NCBI RefSeq assembly: GCF_003590095.1 | Contig: NC_039488.1 | Location: forward strand, 7,378,001-7,442,000 | From: Trichoplusia ni | Lineage: Eukaryota > Arthropoda > Insecta > Lepidoptera > Noctuidae | Direction of reading: 5' to 3' | DNA: 64,000 nucleotides | Shown: positions 45,901 through 57,678 of the stretch, in pieces | Numbering within the stretch: position 1 is the first letter of the stretch | Layout: the number at the start of each line of letters is the position of its first letter | Position numbers and translations under genes: made by a program | The notes under the pieces: generated by a model | The model's database searches: none | What the model was told of the DNA's origin: nothing | Seen by the model: the letters and a program-made list of their open reading frames with translations, nothing else

Positions 45901-48504
45901 ACAGAACTTAGGATTGAATTAACGATTTTATTGATTCCTTTTGCATTTAACGTGAAATAGCTGTCATATGCCATACGGTCCAATCCGCGTCGTGAAACGA
46001 TATTCCAGAGCCAAAACTTTTTTTCTGTTTCGAAAGTCTGAATGGGTATTCTAGTTAGGTTTTTAATTGAAAAACAACTCTTGCGGCATTTTATTACGGT
46101 GTTGCATTCACAAATCTTCAAATCATATGCACAAAGACCCCTAGATATCACACAACACTTGTCGTGCTACATGCTACGTTCGGATCGAACCCGTGACACG
46201 TGGCGTTCAGTGGGGTCGTGGTAGCCTCAACCCGACCGATTCAATTAGAAACCAGTCTAATCCAGCAACATATGGCAGGGCTACGACTGGCAGCAGTGCG
46301 CCCGCTGGCTGCGCGCCATCCGCGAGCGCTTCCCGGCGTGCGCGCGGCACTCCGCCTACTGGGAGTGTCGCGCCGCGCTCGAGGAGGCGCGCGGGGACCT
46401 GCCCGCCTCCGTGCAGTGCTGGGAGGAGGCCATCGCCAATGGGACAGAGGTAACACTCACCTAGCTAGTAGCTAGCTACACCATGACATTGTCAGGAGTT
46501 GCAAATTGTGCAATTTTGCCCTTACAAGTATCATGCTAACAGGGTATTTGACGAAATCTGTTTAGTCCGCCTGACAAATTTCCAAAAAATATTAAAAACT
46601 TACTTTTTACCACACCTTTAAAAATTAAACAAGAATAAAAGCACTTCACATGATGAAATGTATAGTAATAGGAGCTAGTAACATTGTTTGCTAGAAGTGC
46701 GTTCTAGCAAGTGACGTCACACGAGATTATAAAGCACTGTATCTCTTTATTTCTTTGTTTTTAACACCAATTTCGGTTACATTTAACTGTAAAACCTTAA
46801 AAAATATAAAAAACACAATTTTAATTATTCCTTCATAATATTTCAGCACACCGTCGCTGAAGCCAGCCTAGATCATCTGCTGGACAAGTTTATGCAACTC
46901 AAAATCAGTCCCAACAGTGGGAAACGACAGCCTGATCCCAAATTCGTTGACATGAAGAATGTATTCAAAAGCACTATCATCAGATTCGCTGTTCAACAAG
47001 CTAAATTGTAAGTAAATTGCATTTAATTGATTGATTAAGTGATATAATTAACACCATCTCTGTAAATGGCTAGACTGCTGGGCAAAGGCCTCTTGTCCTC
47101 TTGCGCGCTATATTTTTACGATGTTTTTCAACACTTTTCGGTCAGCAGTTTCATATAATAGCTATATATATAAACTCTCGTGTCACTTAGTTGTGATACT
47201 TCTTACGGAGGGCTTAAAATGAAATTTAATATAAAGTTTAGTAGCTTTTAAAATAGCCTACTATTTTTCATACCCCTAACATTGGAATTATTTCCTCCGT
47301 GGTCGAGTGGCGTACTCACCGGTTTCAAGGTGTCGCTAGCTCTGAGGTCCCGGGTTCGATTTCCGGTCGGGACAATGTAAAAAATCACATTTCTACATTG
47401 TCTCGGGTCTGGGTGTTTGTGGTACCTTCGTTGTATCTGAATTCCATAACACAAGTGCTTTAGCAACTTACTTTGGGTTCAGAATAATGTATGTGATTAT
47501 TATTTATTTCTTAAATCACACGTAATATTTTAAATTTTCTTATCTGGCAAAAACTGCTTTTGTCGGGTACCGGGTTCCAACAACAAGAAACTACTCTAGT
47601 GTATACCCACCCTTAGTATAAACTTTTGTTCGTAGCTGGCAAGTCATCAGTAAGGAAATTGCCAAAGTATTCACTATATTTACAAGAGGATAAGAGTTTA
47701 GCTGATTTGTAAATTTCGATTTCAGATCTGTTAACAGACTTGGATGATTTGTTAGTACATTTTTTAGTTTTTATCATCATTTGTAGTTTCATTTTAGTTT
47801 TTAAATGATGCAATGGTTCACTCACGCGTATTTATCAGGTTCATGATTAAGGACTCCGGTTGGATCCGAAAGTAGTCGGGCGATCGCGATAAATACTCGT
47901 GGGTAAACCGTTGCCTAATTTAGTAATGAATCATTCTCACTAAATATTGAGTTGTTGAGTTTATTTTATCGCTACATATTTAAATGGGCCAGGACAGGGA
48001 ATCGTGGTACGACAGGTTAGGGGAGGCTTTTGTCCAGCATTAGGACACAGTGGGCTAGATAAAAATAATAATAACGTAGTGTTATCATTTCATACTTTTC
48101 TGTTTGAATTTTCAAATTACACCATTTTAATGTAACGCTTTCTAATATGTAGGTATAGATAGCGTAATTACAAATAGTTCCACAGCCTTCGAAGAGTTTT
48201 CTGTGTATTGATAAGATACAGAAATAAGAGATCTATGCAGTTAACCTTAGTGCATGCTTTGTGCTTCTACTAGACCATTGAATATCAATTCCTAACAAAT
48301 CCTTATATTTCCAGACGCCAATCCAATCAATCAGACGCACCATCATACACGGTGACTCCCGTCCGTCGCTCGGCGCGGCTCAGCGCGCACTGGAGCGGAA
48401 AACGAACCCCGTTACAGGTCTGCAGTACTGTACGAGAGGCTGATGAAATGCTGACGGAAAAACCTTTGTTCGTACCCAATAATAATCTATGTGGAACACC
48501 TTGA
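42938..48504 (+). CDS. CKAP2/CKAP2-like mitotic spindle protein
   Basis: Six exons, 42938-43012, 43607-43781, 44677-45830, 46279-46449, 46847-47007 and 48315-48504, give 641 aa with the frame kept at each GT-AG junction. Residues 1-35 are highly charged and probably helical (DHLKRLREERIAREKARIEK). Residues 35-390 are basic, rich in Lys, Ser and Thr, and likely disordered and microtubule-binding. A KEN box lies at 395-397 (codons 45609-45617) within an acidic stretch, the usual APC/C degradation signal. From 469 a Trp-rich helical domain follows (CARWLRAIRERFP, AYWECRAALEEARGDLPASV, CWEEAI), resembling the CKAP2 C-terminal domain. Residues 591-599 read TPVRRSARL, another mark of that family. 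CKAP2 proteins bind spindle microtubules and centrosomes in mitosis. Exon 4 is strikingly GC-rich. The family call is by motif memory; exon structure is firmer than function. Confidence 0.8.
44030..44180 (-). repeat. Family K repeat in intron 2 of the CKAP2-like gene
   Basis: Reverse copy: 'aacccaggcaactgggttga', 'ggaggtcagataggcagtca', 'cttgtaaaacacttttactt' and 'ggttagactggaagccctca'. Confidence 0.75.
46130..46240 (-). repeat. Degraded SINE family A next to exon 4
   Basis: Reverse-strand SINE pieces ('cggatcgaacccgtgacacg', 'gtggggtcgtggtagcctca') end about 40 bases before the exon 4 acceptor at 46278. The SINE therefore lies in the branch-point and upstream region of that splice site. Confidence 0.55.
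47285..47500 (+). repeat. tRNA-derived SINE, family C
   Basis: A box 'ccgtggtcgagtggcg' and B box 'GGGTTCGATTTCCGG', followed by 'cattgtctcgggtctgggtg' and a tail. It lies in intron 5 of the CKAP2-like gene. No acceptor-stem pairing supports a functional tRNA. Confidence 0.6.
47800..47935. mobile_element. Fold-back element (family F), short
   Basis: Arms 'atgatgcaatggttcactca' and 'ggtaaaccgttgcctaattt' with the inner 'agtcgggcgatcgcgataaa'. It is in intron 5 of the CKAP2-like gene. The left inner arm is largely deleted. Confidence 0.65.
47988..48070 (+). mobile_element. Decayed non-LTR retrotransposon tail
   Basis: The frame reads DRESWYDRLGEAFVQH, then an in-frame stop, then DTVG and a final stop, followed by an (ATA)n-like tail. 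It is homologous to the intact tail at 8130 and carries a nonsense mutation. Confidence 0.55.
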
Positions 48505-48917
48505 AAACTGTGTGTAGGTTATATATCTTATTAAAGGCTGAATACTGCCCCCTTTCTTGTGTAAGTAACAGAGGCAGTTGTTGTTCAACACAAACGATTT
48601 ATTAAGTATTTTTTCAGTGATGTGTAGGAATGGGTGTTTAGTATTATAACTATATTATACTAGCGGTTTTTGGGTACTTGAAGAAAGGTAAACAATCTTG
48701 GTGTACCTGTTTGTGTAAAAAAGGAATTTAAACGCTTTTTAAAGCAAAAATACTGTGCCAAACTTGATGAAATTATTTCATCCAGTTCGAAGTACTGTAA
48801 TAAGAAAAAACTAATGACGAATGAGAACCTCCTCTTTTTTTTAGTCTCTCGTCAAAAGTAAAGATTACCAAATCACCAGGTACCACTGAAATACATCAGT
48901 CGCTTATCTTATATATT

Positions 48918-49442
48918 ATACGAGCTGCTGCCCGCGACTTCGTCCCCGTGGGTAGAAGATATAAGTTATGATTTATACCTGCCCTGTTTTTTTCACATTT
49001 TCCATTGTATCTTCGCTCCTATTAGTCGCAGCGTGATTGTTTATAGCCTAAAGCCTTCCTTGATGAATGGTCTATTCAACACAAAAAAAAAATTCAATTT
49101 GGACCAGTAGTTCCTGAGATTATCGCGTTCAAACAAACAAACAAACTCTCCAGCTTTATATATTAGTATAGATTATATAAATATACTAGCTGTTGCCCGC
49201 GACTTCGTCCCCGTGGGTAGAAGATATAAGTTATGATTTATATCTGCCCTGTTTTTTCACATTTTCCATTGTATCTTCGCTCCTATTAGTCGCAGCGTGA
49301 TTGTTTATAGCCTAAAGCCTTCCTTGATGAATGGTCTATTCAACACAAAAAGAATTTTTCAATTTGGACCAGTAGTTCCTGAGATTATCGCGTTCAAACA
49401 AACAAACAAACTCTCCAGCTTTATATATTAGTATAGATATAG
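48918..49442 (+). repeat. Two tandem R1 repeats
   Basis: Copies at 48918-49172 and 49185-49442 lie in the same orientation. Both share variants absent from other copies in the window ('cgtccccgtgggtagaag', 'gccttccttgatgaatgg', 'aactctccagc'). They most likely arose by local tandem duplication of a unit of about 267 bases. Confidence 0.75.
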
Positions 49443-51200
49443 ATTATATAAATAAATGATTGTATCAAAAGAAGACAATAACCAAAATTATTTACCTTTC
49501 TTAAGTACCTAAACAATTGGAGCAAGCCTATTTTGTTACCTGATAGCAAAACAACCCTTTAATAGTTACAGTTCTTTTGAAAATCTGTTTGTGTTAATCA
49601 ACTTCTGTAGCTGATCATACGCGGGACTAACACCAACTCGTAAAGAAAGATTGTTGTAATTGTAGAAAAGGGATGCCGATCTATGCCATATACGCCGTCT
49701 CGCTTCCTCAGTCCAACAATCTTAGTCTTCAACATTAAGAAGTGGTAGGCTAGGTATCATCACATTATTTGCTGGTAAATTTGTGAACTGACATTTCGTA
49801 TTCAAGATAATTCCGTTGTAAGGTTTTCTAATGTCTATTTTGTATTTACAATGATACACATAACATTTAAATCGCGTTCACACAGAAGGTGCAAATAGGC
49901 ACCCATTCTGAACGAGCGTTACGTAGCGGCTGTATTCCCATATTTACTTGATCGTTAACACTTAACCAACTGAACTGAGCATAACTTGCCCCAGGTTCAA
50001 CTAACCTCCTGACCATTTCTTTTCAATCTTAATATATATAAATCTCTTGTCACAATGTTTGTCCTCAATGGACTCCTAAACCACTTAAGCGATTATAATA
50101 AAATTCGCACACCATGTGCAGTTCGATTCAACTTGAGAGATAGGCTAGTTATAGTCTGAAGTTATAGTCTAAATCTCAATTTATAGTCGCAATTTCTTCT
50201 AACCACGCGGACGAAGTCGCGGGCAATAGCTAGTATACAAATAATTTCATATATTTAATTCTTTATTTTCTTTAAGTGGTCGTTTCATTATTCCCTCATT
50301 TACTTACTAGTGTGACGATAGTACTATTGCTCGTAGTATATTTGACTCTGCGAATTTTTAAGCAACCTATTGATGTAAAAATAGTTCTATTAACAACGTA
50401 TAATAGAATATCAACTCTTCAAGTTAAATAAATAAGTTTTAGAAGTCGGATCCCACTCATACGTTCTACAATGCGTTGTCGCGCTTCTAAAATTGCAATA
50501 ATATCAGTTTAAAACGTGGTGGTAGGTCCTTCTATTATCTTGCCAATGCTTTTTAATTTATTCTGACATATGGAAAACTAAACTTGCTGTAACACGTTAA
50601 AATAAAATTTTCTCTATAAACACCTATTTTTTTAATATATAACTTTTTGAGGCGAAATAGTTGTTTAAGAATGGTTTACAAACGATTATTACGATCGCCT
50701 AAGTTGACGCTATGGTGACCACGCTAGCTCATGATTAAAGACTCCGATTGGATCCGCGTTGCATGGGTTAACTGAAAAGGGATAATTAATTCCCTTTTAA
50801 AAATTCTGCGGTGAATATTAAATATAGAGTTGTCTATAAGAAAATAAATACATACCTACCTACTTCTCAAAAATGTTATCTATAAATTACCCGCCTTTTA
50901 TTCTATCTTAAAAAAAACACACAAAATTGTGATATATTAATTATTCGATTAATGAAATAGGACAGCAAATAGCTAAAATAACTATTTGTAATATTAATAA
51001 TCATGTTTTATTATTGAAAATAATTTGAATTATTATTTAGATTTAATTGTAAATAAGTTTTCGCTTCTGGTTAAGCTTTGTGAATGTTTCTTTTAATACC
51101 AAAAACTGAATTATGTTATCTTACTTTAATTTAATATTTCTTTCTTGTAGTGAATAAAAGACATATTTTATACAACGGTGTTTTATTTTAAGGCCGTCTT
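49443..51200. other. Gene-free region 3' of the CKAP2-like gene
   Basis: A reverse R1 end ('cgcggacgaagtcgcgggca') lies near 50202 and a partial family F arm at 50715-50770. An AATAAA at 51144 followed by a T/G-rich stretch could be a polyadenylation signal, but it is 2.6 kb from the nearest stop codon. No gene is seen. Confidence 0.4.
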
Positions 51201-51209
51201 GCGACAGAG

Positions 51210-51465
51210 CCAAACAGGCCTGTTGGTTTAGTGGTTAGTGGCCCTGACAGCTATACCGGAGCTTGTGGGTTTTATTATTATAAGCATGATCATTGGTTCT
51301 GTGTCTGGAATTAACTTTTTCGATATTTGACTTGTCATCAGATATTTGCAAAAGAGGAATTGAACGGAGTTTTCTCAACGTGTTTTTAGAAATTATTATA
51401 TTTGTTCACGAGTTGGCGGTTGGCACGTAGATGGCGATGTGTGAAAGTTGTGGAATAATATATTA
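51210..51465 (+). repeat. SINE family B
   Basis: Head 'ttggtttagtggttagtggc', 'gacagctataccgga', middle 'gttctgtgtctggaatt' and distal tail 'agatggcgatgtgtgaaagt'. This is the + strand counterpart of 1055-1290. Confidence 0.65.
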
Positions 51466-52079
51466 GTATTGAAATTATAATATTCCGACATGCGGGCTTC
51501 ACCTGTAGGCAAGTTACAAGCAAAAGTAAAGAATGAAATTCCTCTTCAGTTAAATACATTTACGCGAGTCGCTCAAGGCATTCGCCAGTCTGCCGACAGA
51601 TGTCACTTATCCACGGACTAAGGTTGTGTTTGTGTAGTTCTATCCTTCATTATTAGTAGAACAAATACCAATGGTGATTTCATTATGTAATAAAATTGAA
51701 AAGCTAGTCGTAATTAAACAATTAACATTTTGAAGTTTTTAAGTTACGAATGGTTACCGTCAAACATTTAGTAAATTGCAACATAACTACTTTTTTTGTC
51801 AAAGTCGGTTATAAAAACAATACCTAACATATTACAATGAAAAACCCAAAACAACTGGTAATAACTCCATCTAGTTATTCTACATGGCATTGCCGAACAA
51901 CTCTTGCAAGATTAATTTAAATGTTACTTTTAAATATAAGTCAATACACCCGTGAAATGAAAAATATGTAAAAAAACAGTAATTACGCGACAAACTGTGT
52001 ACATTCGGAGATAACTACGGAGAAAATAAAAATCCGAATTTCTTTTTCCATTTTAACATGGCAACACAGAACAGTTGTG

Positions 52080-52341
52080 ATTTGCGAATCATATTTCATT
52101 CATTAGTTCACTGTCGGAGTGTGGCGTTGACAGTTGTAATGTCAAATTAAAGACAATTTTTCGAATTTCCGTGCCTTTGTGTAGGCTTAATTATTCTTAA
52201 AACTAATGTGATTGTTTAATATATAAAGGCTTACATTGTTATCCTAGTTATATTCATTGGTGCTGTGTTGTGTAATTAAACATCTAGGATTAAAATAGTT
52301 AGCTGTGCAACAGCTGATCCTGTTGTGAATTTACGAATTTG
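52080..52341 (+). other. Candidate non-coding first exon of a + strand gene
   Basis: A repeat-free stretch with higher complexity than the surroundings ends at TTTG then GTATGT, a good splice donor at 52342. It has no long frame. It looks like a 5' leader exon of a gene whose coding exons lie beyond the window, but no downstream exon could be found here. Confidence 0.3.
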
Positions 52342-54120
52342 GTATGTATTTTCGTATTTATTACTTTAATAATTCAAAACACGCAATAATTTTGTATTGT
52401 AAGACAATTTGAAAAGTAAAAATTATTTATTCTTAAATTAACAGTGTGCGAATGATTTTTTTTGCATAGATCCACAAAAAAGGTTTTTGCGATTTCAATG
52501 TTGAGGCTGCCCGGCTGTTGCCAGGGTCACTGCCCGAGATTTTTCCGCAGAAAAAAAAACACGTTTATACACTCCAGTACAACTTAATTTAACAATATGG
52601 GAGAGTAATGTAATAGTTATTTTATTAATTAAATGCCATGTTATTTGAAAAATTCTCCAATAAATATAAACGTGAGAAAATCTGTACGATTTTTTTTAAC
52701 GGAATTTTTACGCGGTTGTTAGTATTCATGCTTTAATTTACTTGTAATCAGAGTCACAAGTTTTTTAATGGTTAAGTTAAGCGTAATTCTGCGTCGTGAT
52801 AAAACACGATAATTTCAATGAATATTTTTTTACTTACTTTAAATGTATATCTGTAATATTCAGTTGCTATGCAGTTAAATATAATTACACCAGTCATTGC
52901 AATATTGAAAGTTGTGCAACGATTAGGTCAAAACGAACGCCGGACGTAAACATTTAGTAGGTAAACAAATTTATTAACAAAACGAAGGTCAGGATTTGAA
53001 ATGAGTGTTTCTTAGTTACCTACATGTAATATTTAAAAAAACCTACAAATATTTTAATTGGGTATATGTACCCTCCAGTTCGATACATTTTTTTTTAACT
53101 GACTTCAAAAGAGAACGGTTTTGTTTTCATTTAACGTGAAATAGGTATGTAGCTGTCATTTGATCAAGTTTGGCACAGTAGCTTTTTATTTGAAGCCGGT
53201 TTTATGTCTTTGCTGTTAAATAATGTGTAATGTTTGCAATGTTGAAGAAACAAATTTGTTTTCATAATAAAATTATTGTTGTTATATACGTATGTAAATA
53301 AGTGTTTTGCGGACTTTGACATGATGATAATTCGAGCTAAACTCACAATTTCAGTCTGTATAATTAGCAAGTACTTACTTAGACAGCCTAATAATTGGCC
53401 GGCTAACGTTCTGAATACATTTATTAAGTATTCACAATATAACATTTACGAGCACAGATTTTAGGTACTAAACCTTTGTCCATCTGATATTCTGATTCAT
53501 TACTTCTAAACACATTTGTAACAAAGTGACTCGTTTCCAATGGGCATGTTACGCATAATTGTTTAAAAATATCGTAACATGAGTAGCAACTTTTTCAAAG
53601 TAACTTCGCCACTTTTTAATGACGGATAGACAAAGGGCAAACTGCCAAAAAAATAAATAAATGAGTTATTGTTCTCAAACGTAAGAATAAGGAAATGACA
53701 GTAATGACAGGTCAATTTTGCCGCCATGTAAACGAATGACAGACATGATTTTTTGTTTAACCAGCTGTGTATGAGGTGTAATTAAAAAGGTTTCTATTCG
53801 GTACATGAATAATTTGTACTTACACAAGCTACACATTCATGAATGTTTATTGAATAATATATTTATATTTTTATGTGCTATTCATTAAAACAGGTAGGTA
53901 CTTACAAATAAAAATAATGTAATGTCGTTTAGTGACCGGACTTCCAATGTCTAGGTATTTTTCAATGTCATGCTGTTATTTATACATTGCTCACGATTAC
54001 TAAAAAACCTCTCATTTTGTCTGCGTGGACTTTAGTATTTATTTAACGTGTAACTAATAATTTAGAATAAATACAAAAAAAAATCCTGAAAAAACACAAC
54101 TCTTTCTTTGCCTGTTTATT
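52342..54120. other. AT-rich region without a supported gene
   Basis: Nothing recognisable. Small open frames at 53164-53464 on both strands overlap each other and show no family features. It would be intron if the 52.1 kb exon is real. Confidence 0.4.
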
Positions 54121-54123
54121 ACT

Positions 54124-54362
54124 TACTAGCTTTCGCCCGCGGCTACGCCCGCGGCTACGCCCGCGGCTACGCCCGCGGCTACGCCCGCGTCGAGGTCGCG
54201 TTTCCAAGAGAACTCTTCAAAAGTCCGGGATAAAAACTATCCTATGTTCTTTCTCAAGGTCAACTCTATCTCTGTACCAAATTTCATTAAAATCGGTTCA
54301 GTGAAAGCGTAACAGACAGACAAACAGAGTTACTTTCGCATTTATAATATTAGTAAGGATAT
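54124..54362 (+). repeat. R2 interspersed repeat with an internal 12-base tandem array
   Basis: Normal R2 copy, except that 54134-54189 holds four full units of 'cgcccgcggcta' plus a partial fifth, while other copies have one or two. Ends 'cgcatttataatattagta'. Confidence 0.85.
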
Positions 54363-54834
54363 TTTATTTAATTACCGAAACCAGAATTGAAGGGTTCTTA
54401 AAAAAATACACGCGCTCCTAATAACTAGATTGATTTAAATTTAATAATTAGAAATGAGATTCAAGAACTTCTTTTTTTTGGAGGTGGTTGCGGAAAATTC
54501 CATTTATTTAATGGACGTTGAATACTGTGTGTATTCAGCCTTACTTTTTAAAGCAAATATCATTGACGTCAGTACCATCAATGTATTCCTATAAATAATA
54601 TTTTTTATTCATTGGATTTACGTTAAGCGACAAAAGCCTATTTTAACCATAAAACAACATATTTGCCACGGGTTTTAAACCAGATGTATTATTATTTTGT
54701 CTTTATTCATAATGTCAATTTGATAGGCTGGTGTAGTCGTAACAAATATGCTTGTTTACCATTTACCTACATAATAAATTATAGAATAGCTAAATAGTGT
54801 CCTAACCAATTTCTATCACGGCCGCTAGTGTAGA

Positions 54835-54990
54835 TTAAATTTGAAAATTAACTATTCCTATTCTCTTAAGCATTTTACCAACACAATCATTGGAAAGTCA
54901 TTGTGTTGACCGTGAGTGTTCAACCCTGTACGGAGTATTCAATTATTGTTGGAAAAATGCTTGGATACATGTGTACATAACAGGATTGGG
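54835..54990. mobile_element. MITE family D, internal fragment
   Basis: 'ctattctcttaagcatttta', 'acaatcattggaaagtcatt' and 'gtgttgaccgtgagtgt' match the interiors of 18244-18497 and 60533-60795. The arms are mostly missing. Confidence 0.55.
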
Positions 54991-55334
54991 ACCCAGTCCG
55001 CTTCACGGGTCATATAATCGTGTACACAAATACTGATGCTTTCTCTGTCTCGATATTTTCGATTTAATTAAATTTTACTTAAAATTATAACCTAAGCGAA
55101 TACAAAGAACGTATTTCATCCTTAAGTCGCGGAGAGTTTCTAAAACATTCAATTTACGTACACAAAGACGCCAAGACTCAAAACAAACTGGGGTTTTTGT
55201 GGTGACTACCACTTGGCTGTACTATTATATATCACAGATAATTATTTAGCACTGTGTTGTATCCGACACTTGAAATCATGAGTCATGTCCTCATTTTACA
55301 ATAGATTACATTGTAATTGTTTTATTATAAACAA

Positions 55335-55740
55335 TTAATCTATTTTGTAAACCCCCGACTAAAAACAGGGTGTTGTAAGTTTGATGTGTCTGTATATGAC
55401 ATCATAGCTCCTGAACGGATTGAGCGATTTCAATTTAGTTTGTTTTGGATTAAAGGTGAAAGTTTTTGCCGTTTGGTTTTCTTCCTCCCAAGGGATATTC
55501 TTTTACAAATAAAACAATGGATTAATAACCAATACATTACACACATACACGTTCATTTCTTTAGCTAGTTGCTTCGTGTGGCTTCGTCCGCGCGGTCAAG
55601 AAGATATAATATAATGTTAGGAATTCTTTAGATTTATCACTGAAATATTTTTTCAAATCGGACCCGTAGCTCCTAAGATTAGCGCGTTCAAACATACAAA
55701 CCGTTCAGTTATGTTTATTAAACTGTATAGATTACTATTA
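55335..55740 (+). repeat. Composite: 'cccccgactaaaaacagggt' repeat followed by an R1 remnant
   Basis: The first part (55348-55470) is a common moth repeat with 'catagctcctgaacggattg'. From 55565 a diverged R1 copy runs to 'tgtatagattac'. The open frame 55317-55568 is repeat-derived. Confidence 0.5.
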
Positions 55741-56213
55741 TTTAGATTACTAGTAAAATTTAAAATCAATCAAATTACACCGTTTATTTATAACACAAAA
55801 TAATTAACTAATCATCTTACCGATCGATCGTGCCCGCACGAAGTCACACGCACGCTTTTTGTTAGTTCCCGATCTAGGGAGATTGAAAAATGACATGATG
55901 TCCTTAAATAAGTCCAGTTATTTTAGATTTTATCTGCGGAATAATACTTAGTGAGCTAAATAATGCATACACCTTTATTAGGGCGTTATTATGAAGTTGT
56001 GAAAAATCGACATTGATATCGTGCCGGCTAAAAAAAATACAAAGGTCACGAAAATCAGTTTCTTGCAAAAAGTTCGCGATTTCATCTCATTTAAATGACC
56101 TTAATAGGGAGATGTTTCGTATTCTATTGTTGCGAGACCAGTCCCTATTTACCTGCTACTAAATACAGAGTAATCAGTATTGAGGGATGGAAAGCCAAAC
56201 TTTATACGTCTTA

Positions 56214-56352
56214 GGGCCGATTTTTCAATCGCCAGATAACTTTTATGCGACGAATATGTTTGACGTTTTGACAGCTTTTGTATATAAAATAATGTCAAAC
56301 GGCCATATTTATTCCTCAGATAAAAGTTATCTGACGATTGAAAAATCGGGCC
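56214..56352. mobile_element. MITE family E (PIF/Harbinger-like), intact
   Basis: Near-perfect inverted ends of about 32 bases ('gggccgatttttcaatcgcc' on the left; right end its inverse with two mismatches). It is 139 bases long, flanked by TTA on both sides (56211-56213, 56353-56355). The TTA duplication and GGGCC start suggest the PIF/Harbinger superfamily. An inverted, older relative is at 61040-61165. Confidence 0.75.
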
Positions 56353-56689
56353 TTAATGTATTAACATTTACAAAATCATACAAGTACTTTTATTTAAGTA
56401 GACATGTATTACGATCTTTGGAAATCCCCGAACAGCAGGAAAATTGTGAAAGAATTTGTCATTCATGATGCAATTTTTGATGCATGCTTTTATGTACGAG
56501 TGTATTGCATCCTTTAATGAAATCATCTCTCTGCAACTCATCTGCTCCAGCATCACGCTGGAGCAGATGGGTATTTGAGTGGCGACAGTTGATCGTATTG
56601 GGAGATCCAGTGATCTAGAACAGAAAACTGGTTATATTGGAGCTACATGAATAATGGCCTCCTAGTCGCTTTGGCTATCGTGAGAATGA

Positions 56690-56905
56690 TTCATTATTAA
56701 ATGATGTAACGGTTTACTTACGCGTATATTCGGATCGCCCGACTAGTTTCGGACCCAACCGGAGTCCTTAATCATGAGCAGACGCGGCGGCGAGTGAGTC
56801 GAACTGACGTCAGCGGCCGCGCATCTCACTGCGTAGCGCCGCGTCCGCAACTAGTCGGGCGATACCGATGAATACGCGTGAGTAAACCGTTACATCATTT
56901 AATAC
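56690..56905. mobile_element. Fold-back element (family F), most complete copy
   Basis: Arms 'ttaaatgatgtaacggttta' and 'aaaccgttacatcatttaa', then 'cgcccgactagtttcggacc' mirrored by 'gcaactagtcgggcgatacc'. The centre is GC-rich ('gacgcggcggcgagtgagtc', 'gtcagcggccgcgc'). Confidence 0.8.
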
Positions 56906-57678
56906 TGCTTTAGCTGTTTAGTTTCTTTACTTATTCGTTTTTGGGTTCGCCATTTATTGTCAAAAAAGTACCCTTGTTTGTAAATTTTATAGTTTCCCTA
57001 ATAACAATGATTGGTGTCAACTGTTAAGCAGAAAAACGGAAGCCCTCATTGACCAGTTTGGGAGATATGCTGCCACAAATAGATAGACAGACTCCCTAAT
57101 AGTCCCTAAACTTATAACACCCTGCTTTTTGCAGCAGGTGTTAATAATCTGGCTTGGTAGTCGATCCACCCCAATTTAAGGCGAGAGGACTACTTTCAAT
57201 TTTGAATATTTGTTAGGGGCAGATTCGCCAAGCCTAATTCTGCCAAGCCAAAAATCTAACGTCATTACCACTATGTATTCAAATACAAAGCTGTTCACCA
57301 TTTCTATTCACCAGTTCAATCGTCTCCTTGGCCCTACTTAAATCCTTTTACTAAACGTTTAACATTCCAAACAACAGACCATCTTTAAAAACCTAACATT
57401 GAAATGCAAACTTTATGTTCCACACTTTAAAGTTCAAAAATCCAAGAAAGAAAAATTAAAGCAACTAGTGGTCCATGCCGTCCATGCCATGCATTCGAAA
57501 AAGGGCTAAATACTAATTGTTTTAAGGTTCATATTCAAATGAGGTCGAACCGAGTCTGTGACTAATGGAAACCATTTGATCTTCTTTATTAAGAGTTGAA
57601 CTTTGTGTCCATACATTGTTGTTGTTGGTAAAGAATATCTTTGTGCGTCATCATTCCCCTGCCCTTATCCCAATTATT

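Noticed and set aside
46193..46475. Overlapping GC-rich open frames on both strands
   Set aside because: Shadows of GC-rich exon 4, which itself fits the gene model in phase 0.
47285..47360. Possible tRNA gene in intron 5
   Set aside because: B box present, but the ends do not pair and a SINE-like body and tail follow.
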